Source: Pseudomonadota bacterium (GTDB lineage Bacteria > Pseudomonadota > Gammaproteobacteria > Burkholderiales > Rhodocyclaceae). From it: a stretch of DNA of 35,615 bases. The stretch is from the NCBI GenBank assembly GCA_021782315.1, contig JAJXVG010000011.1, forward strand, positions 1-35,615. Reading direction: 5' to 3'. The position numbers and the translations under genes are program-made. Under the pieces are notes generated by a model. That model ran no database searches. It worked only from the letters and a program-made list of their open reading frames with translations, and was not told the DNA's origin. Of this stretch, positions 22,912 through 30,583 are shown one piece after another; the stretch's first letter is position 1; every line of letters starts with the position of its first letter.

Positions 22912-23660
22912 AAACGGTGCGTTCGACGCTGTTCATGGCCTATGCCATCGTCTGGTCGATAGGCACGGCGCCGCTCGTCGTCATCGCCGCCCTGACCCTG
23001 CGCGGCCTGTGGGGCTACCGTTTCGGCAAGTTCTGGCGACTGGGCATCCAGTTCGGCGTCGAGAACATTCTCGGCATCCGCCCACGGGTCGTCGGCGCCG
23101 AAAATATGCCGCAGGAAGCCTGCGTCATCCTCGCCAAGCACCAGTCGGCCTGGGAAACGATGACCCTGCAGGACGTGGTGCCAAAGGGTGCCTACTGCGT
23201 TTTCGTCCTCAAGAAGGAATTGCTCAAGGTGCCGCTCGTCGGCTGGGGGCTGGCCGCGATGAAAATGATTTCCATCGATCGCGCCGCCGGCAAGGACGCC
23301 CTCGACCAGGTCGTCACCCAGGGCCGCGAGCGACTGCGCCAGGGCTTCTACGTCATTCTCTTCCCGGAAGGCACGCGGGTCGCTCCCGGCCAAAAAAAGC
23401 GTTATAAGCCGGGCGGCGCCTATCTCGCCACCCATGTCGGCTGCAAGGTCGTGCCGATCGCCCATAACGCCGGGGAACTGTGGCCGCGCCAAGCCTTCCT
23501 GAAAACACCGGGTACCGTCACCATCAGCATCGGCCCTGCCTTCGACGCCAGCGGCATGACCGAAGCCGAGGTCAACCAACGGGCCGAGGCATGGATCGAA
23601 TCGGAAATGCACAGACTTTCCCCGCATCGCTATTCGGATGCCCACCACAACGCCACCTGA
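22908..23660 (+). CDS. plsC: 1-acyl-sn-glycerol-3-phosphate acyltransferase
   Basis: 250-aa membrane-associated acyltransferase that acylates lysophosphatidate to phosphatidate. One or two N-terminal helices occupy residues ~5-35. The catalytic block is KHQSAWETM (His with downstream acidic residue), followed by KKELLKVPLVGWGL and LFPEGTR, the substrate-binding motif. The start is ATG 22908 on the gmhB stop. The end overlaps the next gene by 23 bases. The symbol is by family; a genome may carry more than one PlsC-type enzyme, so this copy may be an accessory one. Confidence 0.88.
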   Translation: MKTVRSTLFMAYAIVWSIGTAPLVVIAALTLRGLWGYRFGKFWRLGIQFGVENILGIRPRVVGAENMPQEACVILAKHQSAWETMTLQDVVPKGAYCVFVLKKELLKVPLVGWGLAAMKMISIDRAAGKDALDQVVTQGRERLRQGFYVILFPEGTRVAPGQKKRYKPGGAYLATHVGCKVVPIAHNAGELWPRQAFLKTPGTVTISIGPAFDASGMTEAEVNQRAEAWIESEMHRLSPHRYSDAHHNAT

Positions 23661-24357
23661 AGCCGCTCGCAGCATCGTCATCGGCGGCCAGTCGGTGGCC
23701 TATAGCCTGAGGCGCAGCCGGCGACGCACCATCGGCCTGGCCATCGACCATCGCGGCCTGCGCGTCGGCGCGCCGGCCCGGGCGCGCATCGGCGATATCG
23801 AAAACCTGATCCACCAGCACGGCCAGTGGGTGCTCGACAAGCTCGCCGCCTGGCGCGACCGTCCGCCGCCCGGCCAGCTGGAAATCGTCGACGGAACCGT
23901 CATTTCCGTGCTCGGCGAGGCGCTGACCGTGACCATCACCGAACTCGGCCGAGCTCGCTGGCAGTTCGGCCCCGGCATCATCTACCTGCGCCCCGGCGAC
24001 GACCGGTCGGCCGGTGCGTTCCTCGAAAAGGCCCTGCGCGAAAAGGCCCGTGCCGTCTTCGCCGAGCGCCTCGCCATCCACGCGCCGCGCCTCGGCGTTC
24101 CCCTGCCCGCCCTCCGCCTGTCCTCCGCCCGCACGCGCTGGGGCAGTTGCAACCAGCACGGCGATATCGCACTGAACTGGCGGCTCATTCTGATGCCGCT
24201 GGCCATCCTCGATTACGTCGTCGCCCACGAACTGGCCCATATCCGGGAAATGAACCACAGCCCGCGATTCTGGTCTGTCGTGGCGACCCTCTGCCCGGAC
24301 TGGAAGGCGCGACGCATCGAACTTCGCCGACTGGCCCGGCAAATCCCCCACTTCTGA
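23638..24357 (+). CDS. YgjP-like zinc metallopeptidase-domain protein
   Basis: 239-aa protein of the YgjP/DUF45 (SprT-like) group. The zinc site is HELAH followed by NHSPRFW, with [22 protein letters not shown] directly before, which is diagnostic. The N-terminal half is a beta-rich domain with an Arg-rich stretch ([13 protein letters not shown]). It is presumed to be a cytoplasmic metalloprotease; targets in this branch are not well defined. The start ATG 23638 overlaps the end of the acyltransferase gene, implying coupling. gloA follows 10 bases later. Confidence 0.87.
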   Translation: MPTTTPPEAARSIVIGGQSVAYSLRRSRRRTIGLAIDHRGLRVGAPARARIGDIENLIHQHGQWVLDKLAAWRDRPPPGQLEIVDGTVISVLGEALTVTITELGRARWQFGPGIIYLRPGDDRSAGAFLEKALREKARAVFAERLAIHAPRLGVPLPALRLSSARTRWGSCNQHGDIALNWRLILMPLAILDYVVAHELAHIREMNHSPRFWSVVATLCPDWKARRIELRRLARQIPHF

Positions 24358-24367
24358 GGAAAACAGC

Positions 24368-24751
24368 ATGCGCATCCTGCACACCATGATCCGCGTCGGC
24401 AATCTCGACCGCGCCATCGCCTTTTATACCGAAATCCTCGGCATGCAACTGCTCCGCCGCCAGGACTACCCGGACGGACGCTTTACCCTGGCCTTCGTCG
24501 GCTACGGCGACGAGGACAAGGAAGCCGTCCTCGAACTGACCCATAACTGGGATACCACGGCCTACGAACTGGGCAACGGCTACGGCCACATCGCCCTGGC
24601 CGTCCCCGACGCGGCCGCTGCCTGTGCCGAAATCCACCGGCGTGGCGGCAAGGTCGTCCGCGAGGCCGGCCCGATGAAGCACGGCAAGACCATCATCGCC
24701 TTCGTCGAGGACCCGGACGGCTACAAGATCGAACTGATCCAGCGCAGCTGA
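24368..24751 (+). CDS. gloA: Lactoylglutathione lyase (glyoxalase I)
   Basis: 127-aa glyoxalase I of the short, probably Ni-dependent type. Metal ligands are visible in the expected places: His5 (ILHTMIRV), Glu in AVLELTHNW, His in GYGHIALAV and Glu in DGYKIELIQ. It converts the methylglyoxal-glutathione hemithioacetal to S-lactoylglutathione in the cytoplasm. GAGGAAAAC precedes the ATG, 10 bases after the ygjP-like gene, so it is the next gene of that operon. Confidence 0.93.
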   Translation: MRILHTMIRVGNLDRAIAFYTEILGMQLLRRQDYPDGRFTLAFVGYGDEDKEAVLELTHNWDTTAYELGNGYGHIALAVPDAAAACAEIHRRGGKVVREAGPMKHGKTIIAFVEDPDGYKIELIQRS

Positions 24752-24811
24752 CCGAAATCAAGGTCGGCCGCCCTGGCGCTGCGCATACTGCGGCTTCAAG
24801 GAGATCACAAC

Positions 24812-25426
24812 ATGGCCTTTCCCGAATTTTTTGCCCAAGTCCCCGGCGTCACCCTGCGCGACCCGCTGGCCGAGTTGCTCGGCGCGGCGGAGAGCGGTCT
24901 GATCGAATACCGTTTTGCCGATGCCGTCAGGCTGGCCGGTCATTCCTGTCCGACGGTGGCCGGCGCCTGGCTGATGACGGTGCGCGGCCTGCGCGCCCTT
25001 TACGGAAGCGCCACGCCCGAACGCGGCAATATCGCCGTCGCCCTGCACGAAAACATGGGGAGCGGCGTCGCCGGCGTTATCGCCAGCGTTGCCACCCTGC
25101 TCACCGGCGCGGCCGGCGACGGGGGGTTCAAGGGCCTGGGCGGGCGGCACGTCCGGCGCGGCCTGCTCGAATTCGGCGTCAGCGGCTGCGCCGGCCTGAG
25201 CTTGACCCGTCTCGACACGAGGGCAGCGGTCGACTGCGTCTTCCGGCCCGAGCGGGTGGCCGCCGACAGGCGGCTCGGCGAACTGCTGCCGGCCGTCGTT
25301 CACGGCACGGCGAGCGCGGCGGACAGCCGCCTCTTCGGCGACATCTGGCAGGACCGGGTCAAACGCATCCTCATCGACCACGGCGACGATCCGGCCCTGG
25401 TCGATATCCGTCCCTTTCAGGCTTGA
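24812..25426 (+). CDS. FmdE-like protein
   Basis: 204-aa protein containing LAGHSCPTVAGAWLMTVRGL, which resembles the GH-x-CP signature of FmdE (formylmethanofuran dehydrogenase subunit E-like) proteins. A second Cys lies in GVSGCAGLSLTR. The C-terminal part is less conserved in appearance. FmdE proteins outside methanogens have no clear role; metal or pterin handling is often suggested. AAGGAG lies before ATG 24812. It is convergent with the glycosyltransferase gene and overlaps it by 10 bases. Tentative family call. Confidence 0.6.
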   Translation: MAFPEFFAQVPGVTLRDPLAELLGAAESGLIEYRFADAVRLAGHSCPTVAGAWLMTVRGLRALYGSATPERGNIAVALHENMGSGVAGVIASVATLLTGAAGDGGFKGLGGRHVRRGLLEFGVSGCAGLSLTRLDTRAAVDCVFRPERVAADRRLGELLPAVVHGTASAADSRLFGDIWQDRVKRILIDHGDDPALVDIRPFQA

Positions 25427-26547
25427 CCGCCGATCGCCTCGCGCGCCACGTTTTCGAAACTGTCGACCACCCCGCCCCAGTTGCGCGGCAACATCGTGCG
25501 CCGGGCGGCAGCCGCCATGTCGCTGAGCCGGAGAGTCTCCTCCAGCATCCACAGCGCGCCGTCGACATAGCCGCGCTCGTCGCCGGGCGAGGCGACCATG
25601 CCGTTCACCTGCTGCACGATCAATTCGGCCGCCGCTGCGCTGCGGTAGGCGATCACCGGCAGGCCGCTGGCCATCGCCTCGGCCACGACGTTGCCGTAGG
25701 TTTCGGTCAGGCTGGGAAAGAGGAAGAGATCGGCACTGGCGTAATGGGTGGCGAGGTCCTCGCCGGTCCGCATGCCGGCAAAATGGTGATCCGGATGGTC
25801 GAGCGCCAGCTGTTTGGCCGACGGCCCGTCGCCGACCCAGACCATCTTGGCCCCCGGATGCCAGACCTGGATGGCGGCGAAGCTTTTCTTGACCAGCGCC
25901 AGGTTTTTCTCTGCCGCCACCCGACCGACGTAAAGGCAGGCCGGCCCCTCCCCTTCGACCCCCCAGGCCTGGCGCAAGGCCTCGCTGCGACGCGCCGGGT
26001 CGAACAGTTCGGTATCGACGCCGCGGCCGACCACGCGCACCCCCTTCAGGCCCTCGCCAGCCAGGTCAGCGGCCAGCGCGGCCGTCGGCACCATGGTCGC
26101 CAGGGTCCGCCGATGCAGGGTGCGCAGGTAGGCGGCCACCGCCGGCCGCATCCAGCCCATGCCGTAATGCACGCTGTAGCGGTCGAAATTGGTATGAAAG
26201 CCGGAGGTCACCGGAATGCCCATCTTGCGGGCGACGCTGACCGCCGACCAGCCGAGCGGCCCCTCGGTCACGACATGCACCAGGTCCGGCCGCTGCTGGC
26301 GCCACTGGCGGGTCAGCCGACGGCCAGCCGGCATGCCGAAACGCAGGCCGGGATAGCCGGGCAACGGAAAACCCGGCAAGGCCAGTTCATGCTCGCTCCC
26401 GGCATCGCTCTTGTCCTGCCGGGGCCGGATCACGCTGACCCGATGGCCGCGCTCGCGCAGGCCGCCGACCAGGCGGCCGACCGTCATCGCCACGCCGTTG
26501 ACTTCCGGCGGGAAGGTTTCCGTTACGAATGCGATGCTCAGGGACAT
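25417..26547 (-). CDS. GT4-family glycosyltransferase
   Basis: 376-aa GT-B glycosyltransferase. The N-terminal acceptor domain begins IAFVTETFPPEVNGVAMTVGRL, with VIRPRQ, VTEGPLGWSA and SGFHTNFDRYS. The C-terminal donor domain has YVGRVAAEKNL and the E-x7-E motif in FPSLTETYGNVVAEAMASGLPVIAY. It resembles MgtA- and SqdX-type enzymes that glycosylate diacylglycerol or other lipids. The longer upstream frame runs through dgkA. ATG 26547, with GGAGG seven bases upstream, is the true start and overlaps the dgkA stop (TGATG). Co-expression with diacylglycerol kinase and the upstream Pho box suggest a lipid acceptor; sugar and acceptor are unproven. Confidence 0.87.
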   Translation of the reverse strand: MSLSIAFVTETFPPEVNGVAMTVGRLVGGLRERGHRVSVIRPRQDKSDAGSEHELALPGFPLPGYPGLRFGMPAGRRLTRQWRQQRPDLVHVVTEGPLGWSAVSVARKMGIPVTSGFHTNFDRYSVHYGMGWMRPAVAAYLRTLHRRTLATMVPTAALAADLAGEGLKGVRVVGRGVDTELFDPARRSEALRQAWGVEGEGPACLYVGRVAAEKNLALVKKSFAAIQVWHPGAKMVWVGDGPSAKQLALDHPDHHFAGMRTGEDLATHYASADLFLFPSLTETYGNVVAEAMASGLPVIAYRSAAAAELIVQQVNGMVASPGDERGYVDGALWMLEETLRLSDMAAAARRTMLPRNWGGVVDSFENVAREAIGGQA

Positions 26548-26963
26548 CAGAATACCTCCACCAGGACGCAGATCCAGACGACCAGCACGACAATCAGCGA
26601 AATGAGCACCGCCGCGCTGCCAATATCCTTGGCGCGCTTGGCCAGGCGGTGGTTTTCCAGGCTGACGCGATCGACCACCGCCTCGATGGCGGAATTGAGC
26701 AGTTCGACGACGAGGACGAGCAGCACGCTGACGATCATCATGGCCCGCCCCAGCCACGGCACCGGCAGCAGGAAGGCGGCCGGAATCAGGAATACGGCTA
26801 GCCAGACCTCCTGGCGGAAAGCATCTTCGCAAAGATAGGCCGCCTTCAGGCCGGCCAACGAGTAATTGAGGGCATTCCAGACCCGGCGCAGCCCGGTCTT
26901 GCCCTTGAAGGGCGACTCATTGGCCGGGTCGAGGCCAAGTTCGTTCGTTGAGGGTTCCTGCAT
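26547..26963 (-). CDS. dgkA: Diacylglycerol kinase
   Basis: 138-aa small integral-membrane diacylglycerol kinase, which phosphorylates diacylglycerol to phosphatidate with ATP. The N-terminus has an amphipathic surface helix (GLRRVWNALNYSLAGLKAAY, with EDAFRQE). Three membrane helices follow. The catalytic signature is ELLNSAIEAVVDRVS, and later KDIGSAAVLISL. It is about 15 residues longer at the N-terminus than E. coli DgkA. It is the first gene of a two-gene unit with the glycosyltransferase. A Pho-type half-box lies 38 bases upstream. Confidence 0.93.
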   Translation of the reverse strand: MQEPSTNELGLDPANESPFKGKTGLRRVWNALNYSLAGLKAAYLCEDAFRQEVWLAVFLIPAAFLLPVPWLGRAMMIVSVLLVLVVELLNSAIEAVVDRVSLENHRLAKRAKDIGSAAVLISLIVVLVVWICVLVEVF

Positions 26964-27000
26964 GAGATCTCCGCGAAAGTCCTCACGGTAATCAGCTCGC

Positions 27001-27039
27001 GCTAAGTTTTGATGACAGCCCCCGTCACAAAACTGTCAT
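27001..27039. promoter_or_regulatory. Pho box between dgkA and the cNMP-domain gene
   Basis: CCGTCACAAAACTGTCAT (27022-27039, + strand) matches the E. coli Pho box CTGTCATAAAACTGTCAT at 16 of 18 positions. On the minus strand CTGTCATCAAAACTTAGC (27018-27001) keeps one perfect CTGTCAT repeat and the AAA spacer, and faces dgkA. GATGACAG/CTGTCATC (27011-27018/27033-27040) is thus an inverted repeat. PhoB probably binds here and could act on both divergent genes. Confidence 0.65.
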
Positions 27040-27145
27040 CGCAAATTTGCCAGACCATCCATGCATTTTTTTAATATTTCGAACAAGACGAGGAAGTCGC
27101 GCTCATGTTAAAAATGTGACTTCCTCACTCACCAAGCGCCCGACC

Positions 27146-27520
27146 ATGGTTTTCTTCGAACTGTTCGCCCACAACCCGACCCTGATCAAGGTGGCAGCCG
27201 GCCATGCTCTCTTCCTCGAAGAGGACGAAGGCGAACAGATGTATGTACTGGCCACCGGCCAGGCCGACATCATCGTCAACAACCGGGTGGTGGAAACCCT
27301 GCAGCACGGCAGCATCGTCGGCGAAATCAGCATCGTGCTGCCCGGGCCGCGCTCGGCCAGCGTGGTCGCCACCACCGACTGCGAATTCATCGCCATCGAC
27401 GAGAAGCGCTTCCAGTTCCTCGTCCAGCAGACCCCCTACTTCGCCACCCAGGTCATGCGCGTCATGGCGGAACGTCTGCGCAAGCTGAATCAGATGGTCA
27501 CGCCGCTCGAAGACATCTGA
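27146..27520 (+). CDS. Cyclic nucleotide-binding-domain protein
   Basis: 124-aa stand-alone cNMP-binding-fold protein. The beta-roll is visible: TLIKVAAGHALFLEEDEGEQMYVLATGQADIIVNNR, then GSIVGEISIVLPGPRSASVVATTDCEFIAIDEKRF. A final helix follows (QQTPYFATQVMRVMAERLRKLNQ). The phosphate-binding cassette keeps GEIS but has PGPRSAS instead of the canonical R-A-A, so cAMP binding is uncertain. No DNA-binding domain follows, so it is not a CRP/FNR regulator. ATG 27146 begins the conserved fold; the frame is open to TTG 27047, and no good ribosome-binding site marks either. It lies next to the Pho box and is convergent with the Cys-rich mini-protein, overlapping it by 31 bases. Confidence 0.82.
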   Translation: MVFFELFAHNPTLIKVAAGHALFLEEDEGEQMYVLATGQADIIVNNRVVETLQHGSIVGEISIVLPGPRSASVVATTDCEFIAIDEKRFQFLVQQTPYFATQVMRVMAERLRKLNQMVTPLEDI

Positions 27521-27705
27521 TCGCCCGCGCTGTACTCGCCGCACCAGCCGTGCGGCCCGACGCTCGGATGGCGCCAGTGGTGCGATTCGCGCGGCGAGGC
27601 GTCGCCGGCGAAAACCGGCGGGTAACGATGGCAAAGGCCGCCCAGGGCGTCGACCGCCCCAAAGTAGCGGCAGCGGATACAGCACTGATCCAAGGATTCG
27701 TTCAC
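27490..27705 (-). CDS. 71-aa cysteine-rich mini-protein
   Basis: A small protein with a plausible metal site: CCIRCRYF, then GGLCHRYPP, and near the end HPSVGPHGWCGEY. The pattern Cys-x2-Cys ... Cys-x-R-x-P-P ... W-C-G-E recurs in small uncharacterised bacterial proteins and suggests a zinc or iron site. Start GTG 27705 with AGGA five bases before it, 12 bases after the stop of the glycosyltransferase, so it is the last gene of that operon. It overlaps the convergent cNMP-domain gene by 31 bases. Function unknown. Confidence 0.68.
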   Translation of the reverse strand: MNESLDQCCIRCRYFGAVDALGGLCHRYPPVFAGDASPRESHHWRHPSVGPHGWCGEYSAGDQMSSSGVTI

Positions 27706-27717
27706 GGTGTCCTAAGG

Positions 27718-28899
27718 TCAAGCCGCAACGGTCTGCGGCACCGTCCGCTCGATGTTCACATTCGCCAATTGCCGGTAGAGGTGCGCCAGTCGCTCGGCCA
27801 TGGCCACGTCACTCCATGCCTGGGCGTAGATCGGCGCCTCGTCTTTCAAGTGCCGCCAGGCTTCGGGCCGGGCAAGGAAACGACCGAGGGTCTCGCCGAA
27901 GACCCGAGCATCGGCCGGCGGCGAAAAAGCGCCGCGTCCGGGCGCCAGGATATCGGTCGTTCCCATTTCGGCCAGGGCGATGACCGGCACCCCCGCCGCC
28001 ATCGCCTCGAGCAGGACCAGCCCCTGGGTTTCGGTCCGCGAAGCGAAGACGAAGACATCGGCTGCGGCGTAACAGTCCGGCAGGGCCTGCTTGCGGTCGA
28101 GGTAGCCGATGAACAGCACCGAGGCCTCGACGCCCAGCGCTGCCGCCCGCGCTTTCAGTTCGGGCATGGCCGGCCCTTCGCCGGCAATCACGAGCAAGGC
28201 ATCGGGCTTCGCCCGACAGGCGTGAACCAGGGCTTCGAGCAGGAAGCCGATATTTTTCTCGTGCGCGACGCGGCCGACAAAGAGGGCCAGCGGCCGGTCC
28301 TCGGCAATACCGAAATGCCGGCGGAAGCGCGGCCCGTCGCCGTCGGCGAACTGGGCCATGGGGATGCCGGTCGGCAGGACGTGCATCGGCGAGTTCACGC
28401 CGTAGGAGAACAGGCGCTGGCGCATCGCCGTCGACGGCACGACCACGGCATCCAGCGCATTGCACTGCCGGCGCGAGAAACCGCGCGCCTGCCCGCGCAG
28501 CCAACCGGCCGGAATCAGGCGGGCGTAGTGCTGCAGATATTCTTCGAACAAGGTGTGATAGGTCGCCACCACCGGCAGGCCAAGCTTGCGCGCCGCCTTC
28601 AGACCTGCGTAGTGGGCGATGAAGGGGGTCTGGACATGGATGAGATCGCAGTTCCGCGCCGCCGCCAGGACGGCACGGTGCATCGCGCCCCAACCGACCA
28701 GCCGATCCTCCCGGTCGCCGGGAACGGGACGGCCCGGGACGCGGACGACGCCGGCTTCGTCGGCCTCGTCCCCATAGCGCGGAACGACCAGGTTGACCTC
28801 GACCCCCTGACCTGCCAGGGTGCGGCGAAAGGTTTCGATGGAGGTCGAAACGCCGTTGACGCGCGGAAAATAAACATCGGAAACCATCAGTACGCGCAT
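27718..28899 (-). CDS. GT4-family glycosyltransferase (Agt-like candidate)
   Basis: 393-aa GT-B glycosyltransferase. It begins RVLMVSDVYFPRVNGVSTSIETFRR and has HVQTPFIAHYAG and TYHTLFEEYLQHY in the acceptor half. ALFVGRVAHEKNIGFLLEAL and the E-x7-E motif ASRTETQGLVLLEAMAAGVPVIAL lie in the donor half. ATG 28899, with GGAGG six bases upstream, is the start; it follows the plcP-like stop by one base, so the two are translationally coupled. Elsewhere PlcP-type phospholipases are partnered with the diacylglycerol glycosyltransferase Agt during phosphate starvation. That partnership is the main reason for the Agt suggestion; family motifs alone do not give the acceptor. Confidence 0.85.
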   Translation of the reverse strand: MRVLMVSDVYFPRVNGVSTSIETFRRTLAGQGVEVNLVVPRYGDEADEAGVVRVPGRPVPGDREDRLVGWGAMHRAVLAAARNCDLIHVQTPFIAHYAGLKAARKLGLPVVATYHTLFEEYLQHYARLIPAGWLRGQARGFSRRQCNALDAVVVPSTAMRQRLFSYGVNSPMHVLPTGIPMAQFADGDGPRFRRHFGIAEDRPLALFVGRVAHEKNIGFLLEALVHACRAKPDALLVIAGEGPAMPELKARAAALGVEASVLFIGYLDRKQALPDCYAAADVFVFASRTETQGLVLLEAMAAGVPVIALAEMGTTDILAPGRGAFSPPADARVFGETLGRFLARPEAWRHLKDEAPIYAQAWSDVAMAERLAHLYRQLANVNIERTVPQTVAA

Positions 28900-28900
28900 T

Positions 28901-29701
28901 TCACGCCTCCATTGTTTCGCCGGCTTCAATCGCCGGAAGCGGCGCGGCCAGCCTGGGGTGTGCCGCTTGTTCGCCCCAGGCGACCAGTTCCAGGCGGCCG
29001 TCGAAATGTTCGATGATGGCGGTGCAGGAATCGACCCAGTCACCGCAATTGACGTAGGTCAGGCCGGCGATCTCGCGGATCGTCGCCCAGTGGATATGAC
29101 CGCAGATCACGCCGTCCAGCCCGCGCTCCTTGGCGTGATGAATGGCCGATTCCTCGAAATCGAAAATGAAATTGAGTGCCGTCTTCACCTTGCGCTTGGC
29201 GTAGCCGGCCAGCGACCAGTACCCGGAAATGCCGAGTTTGCGTCGTATCCAGGAGAGCAGGGCGTTGATGCGGACAAGCAGTTCGTAAGCCTTGTCGCCG
29301 AGCACCGCCACCCAGCGGTGATGACGCGTCACCTGGTCGAACTGGTCGCCATGGATGAGCAGGAAGCGCCTGCCGTCGGCCGTCTCGTGGATCAGTTCGT
29401 TGACGACCTCGACCTCGCCGAAGACGATGCCGCAATAATCGCGGAGGACCTCGTCGTGATTGCCGGGGATGAAGACCACCCGCTCACCATGCCGCGCCCG
29501 GCGCAGCAGCTTCTGGACAACGGTGTTCTGGGCCTGGGTCCAGCTGATGCTGCGGCTCATCGCCCAGAAATCGACGATGTCGCCGATCAGAAAAGTCTGC
29601 TCGGCCGGGTGTTCGCGCAGAAAATCGAGGAGTCGATCCGCCTGGCACGCCCGCGTGCCAAGGTGGATGTCGGATAGGAAAACGGATCTGACCTTGGGCA
29701 T
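28901..29701 (-). CDS. plcP: PlcP-like metallophosphoesterase (phospholipase C candidate)
   Basis: 266-aa calcineurin-fold phosphoesterase. Metal motifs are SDIHLG (Asp11, His13), IGDIVDFW (Asp41), PGNHDE (Asn81, His82), LIHGDQFD and CGHIHWA. Around them are stretches I recall as typical of PlcP: TRACQADRLLDFLRE, QNTVVQKLLRRARHG, YWSLAGYAKRKVKTALNFI and YVNCGDWVDSCTAI. PlcP of Sinorhizobium and marine bacteria cleaves phospholipids to diacylglycerol under PhoB control. The related LpxH family (UDP-diacylglucosamine hydrolase) is the alternative name, but those signatures and the adjacent glycosyltransferase favour PlcP. The 45-bp gap upstream has no Pho box. Confidence 0.75.
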   Translation of the reverse strand: MPKVRSVFLSDIHLGTRACQADRLLDFLREHPAEQTFLIGDIVDFWAMSRSISWTQAQNTVVQKLLRRARHGERVVFIPGNHDEVLRDYCGIVFGEVEVVNELIHETADGRRFLLIHGDQFDQVTRHHRWVAVLGDKAYELLVRINALLSWIRRKLGISGYWSLAGYAKRKVKTALNFIFDFEESAIHHAKERGLDGVICGHIHWATIREIAGLTYVNCGDWVDSCTAIIEHFDGRLELVAWGEQAAHPRLAAPLPAIEAGETMEA

Positions 29702-29746
29702 GGCCGGACGATAAGGCCCGTCCGTGACCGGAAGGTTACTCCCCGG

Positions 29747-30583
29747 TTAAGCTTTTATTTCGGCAACATCGATATCGGCCAGCGGTCGATTGACCGCCTG
29801 CCAGCCGCCGCGCAGCAGCGGCAGCAGGTAGACCAGCGTGAAACCGCCCAGTCCCCAGGCACAGGCGACGATACGCCACGGCAAGGTGTCGGGATAACCC
29901 TGGCCGTCGAAAGGCAGGGTCGCCACCGCGACAACAGCGACGGCGATCAGCGCCCAGTGGGCACCGATACCGAGGCCCCAGCGGAAACGGCGGCTCAGGC
30001 GCAGGCCGAGCCAGCCGCCGATCAGGCCGATCACCGCGCCGGCCAGCACATCGACCGGCCAGTGGGCGCCGACGGCGATCCGCGAAAAGCCGACCAGGAA
30101 GGCCAGGACTACGATAGGCAGCGCCCTTCCCCAGCCGAGCAGGGCCAGCCAGGAAACCATGAAAGAAAAGGCCGAAACGCTGTGGCCCGAAGGAAAACTG
30201 AGAGTTGTCAGGCGGGCGCCGATGATCGTGATCTGGCCGGCCTCAAGCACTGCGGCAGGACGCGGCAGGCCAAACCAGACCTTGCCGCAGCGACTCAGCA
30301 GGCCGGCTATCAGCGCGCCCAGCACCAGCGCCCAGAAGACGCGCGGATAGCGCAGACAGAAGGGAAGCATCAAGGCGAGCTGGATGCGGCCGTCGCCCAG
30401 CGTCGTCAAGGTCTCCCAGAGCGAACCGGGCAAGGCCGCACTCGCCGTCTGGGCCGGCAGGAAACCGGCGTACCAGTCGCCGCCCAGGGCCAGCCCGCCC
30501 AGGGCCAGCGCGAACAGCAGGCAGAGCGTCAGGACGGAAAGATCGAATGCCGGGTTGGGCGCGTACAGGTTTCGATCGTTCAT
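29747..30583 (-). CDS. PAP2-family membrane phosphatase
   Basis: 278-aa integral-membrane phosphatase of the PAP2 superfamily with about six helices. The three active-site motifs are complete: K-x6-RP in KVWFGLPRPA, PSGH in LSFPSGHSVSAF, and SR-x5-H-x3-D in SRIAVGAHWPVD. It could dephosphorylate phosphatidate, undecaprenyl pyrophosphate or lipid A. The ATG overlaps the stop of the ArnT-like gene by four bases (ATGA). Pairing with ArnT suggests lipid A or undecaprenyl-phosphate chemistry; position before plcP suggests a diacylglycerol supply role. The sequence does not decide. Confidence 0.87.
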   Translation of the reverse strand: MNDRNLYAPNPAFDLSVLTLCLLFALALGGLALGGDWYAGFLPAQTASAALPGSLWETLTTLGDGRIQLALMLPFCLRYPRVFWALVLGALIAGLLSRCGKVWFGLPRPAAVLEAGQITIIGARLTTLSFPSGHSVSAFSFMVSWLALLGWGRALPIVVLAFLVGFSRIAVGAHWPVDVLAGAVIGLIGGWLGLRLSRRFRWGLGIGAHWALIAVAVVAVATLPFDGQGYPDTLPWRIVACAWGLGGFTLVYLLPLLRGGWQAVNRPLADIDVAEIKA

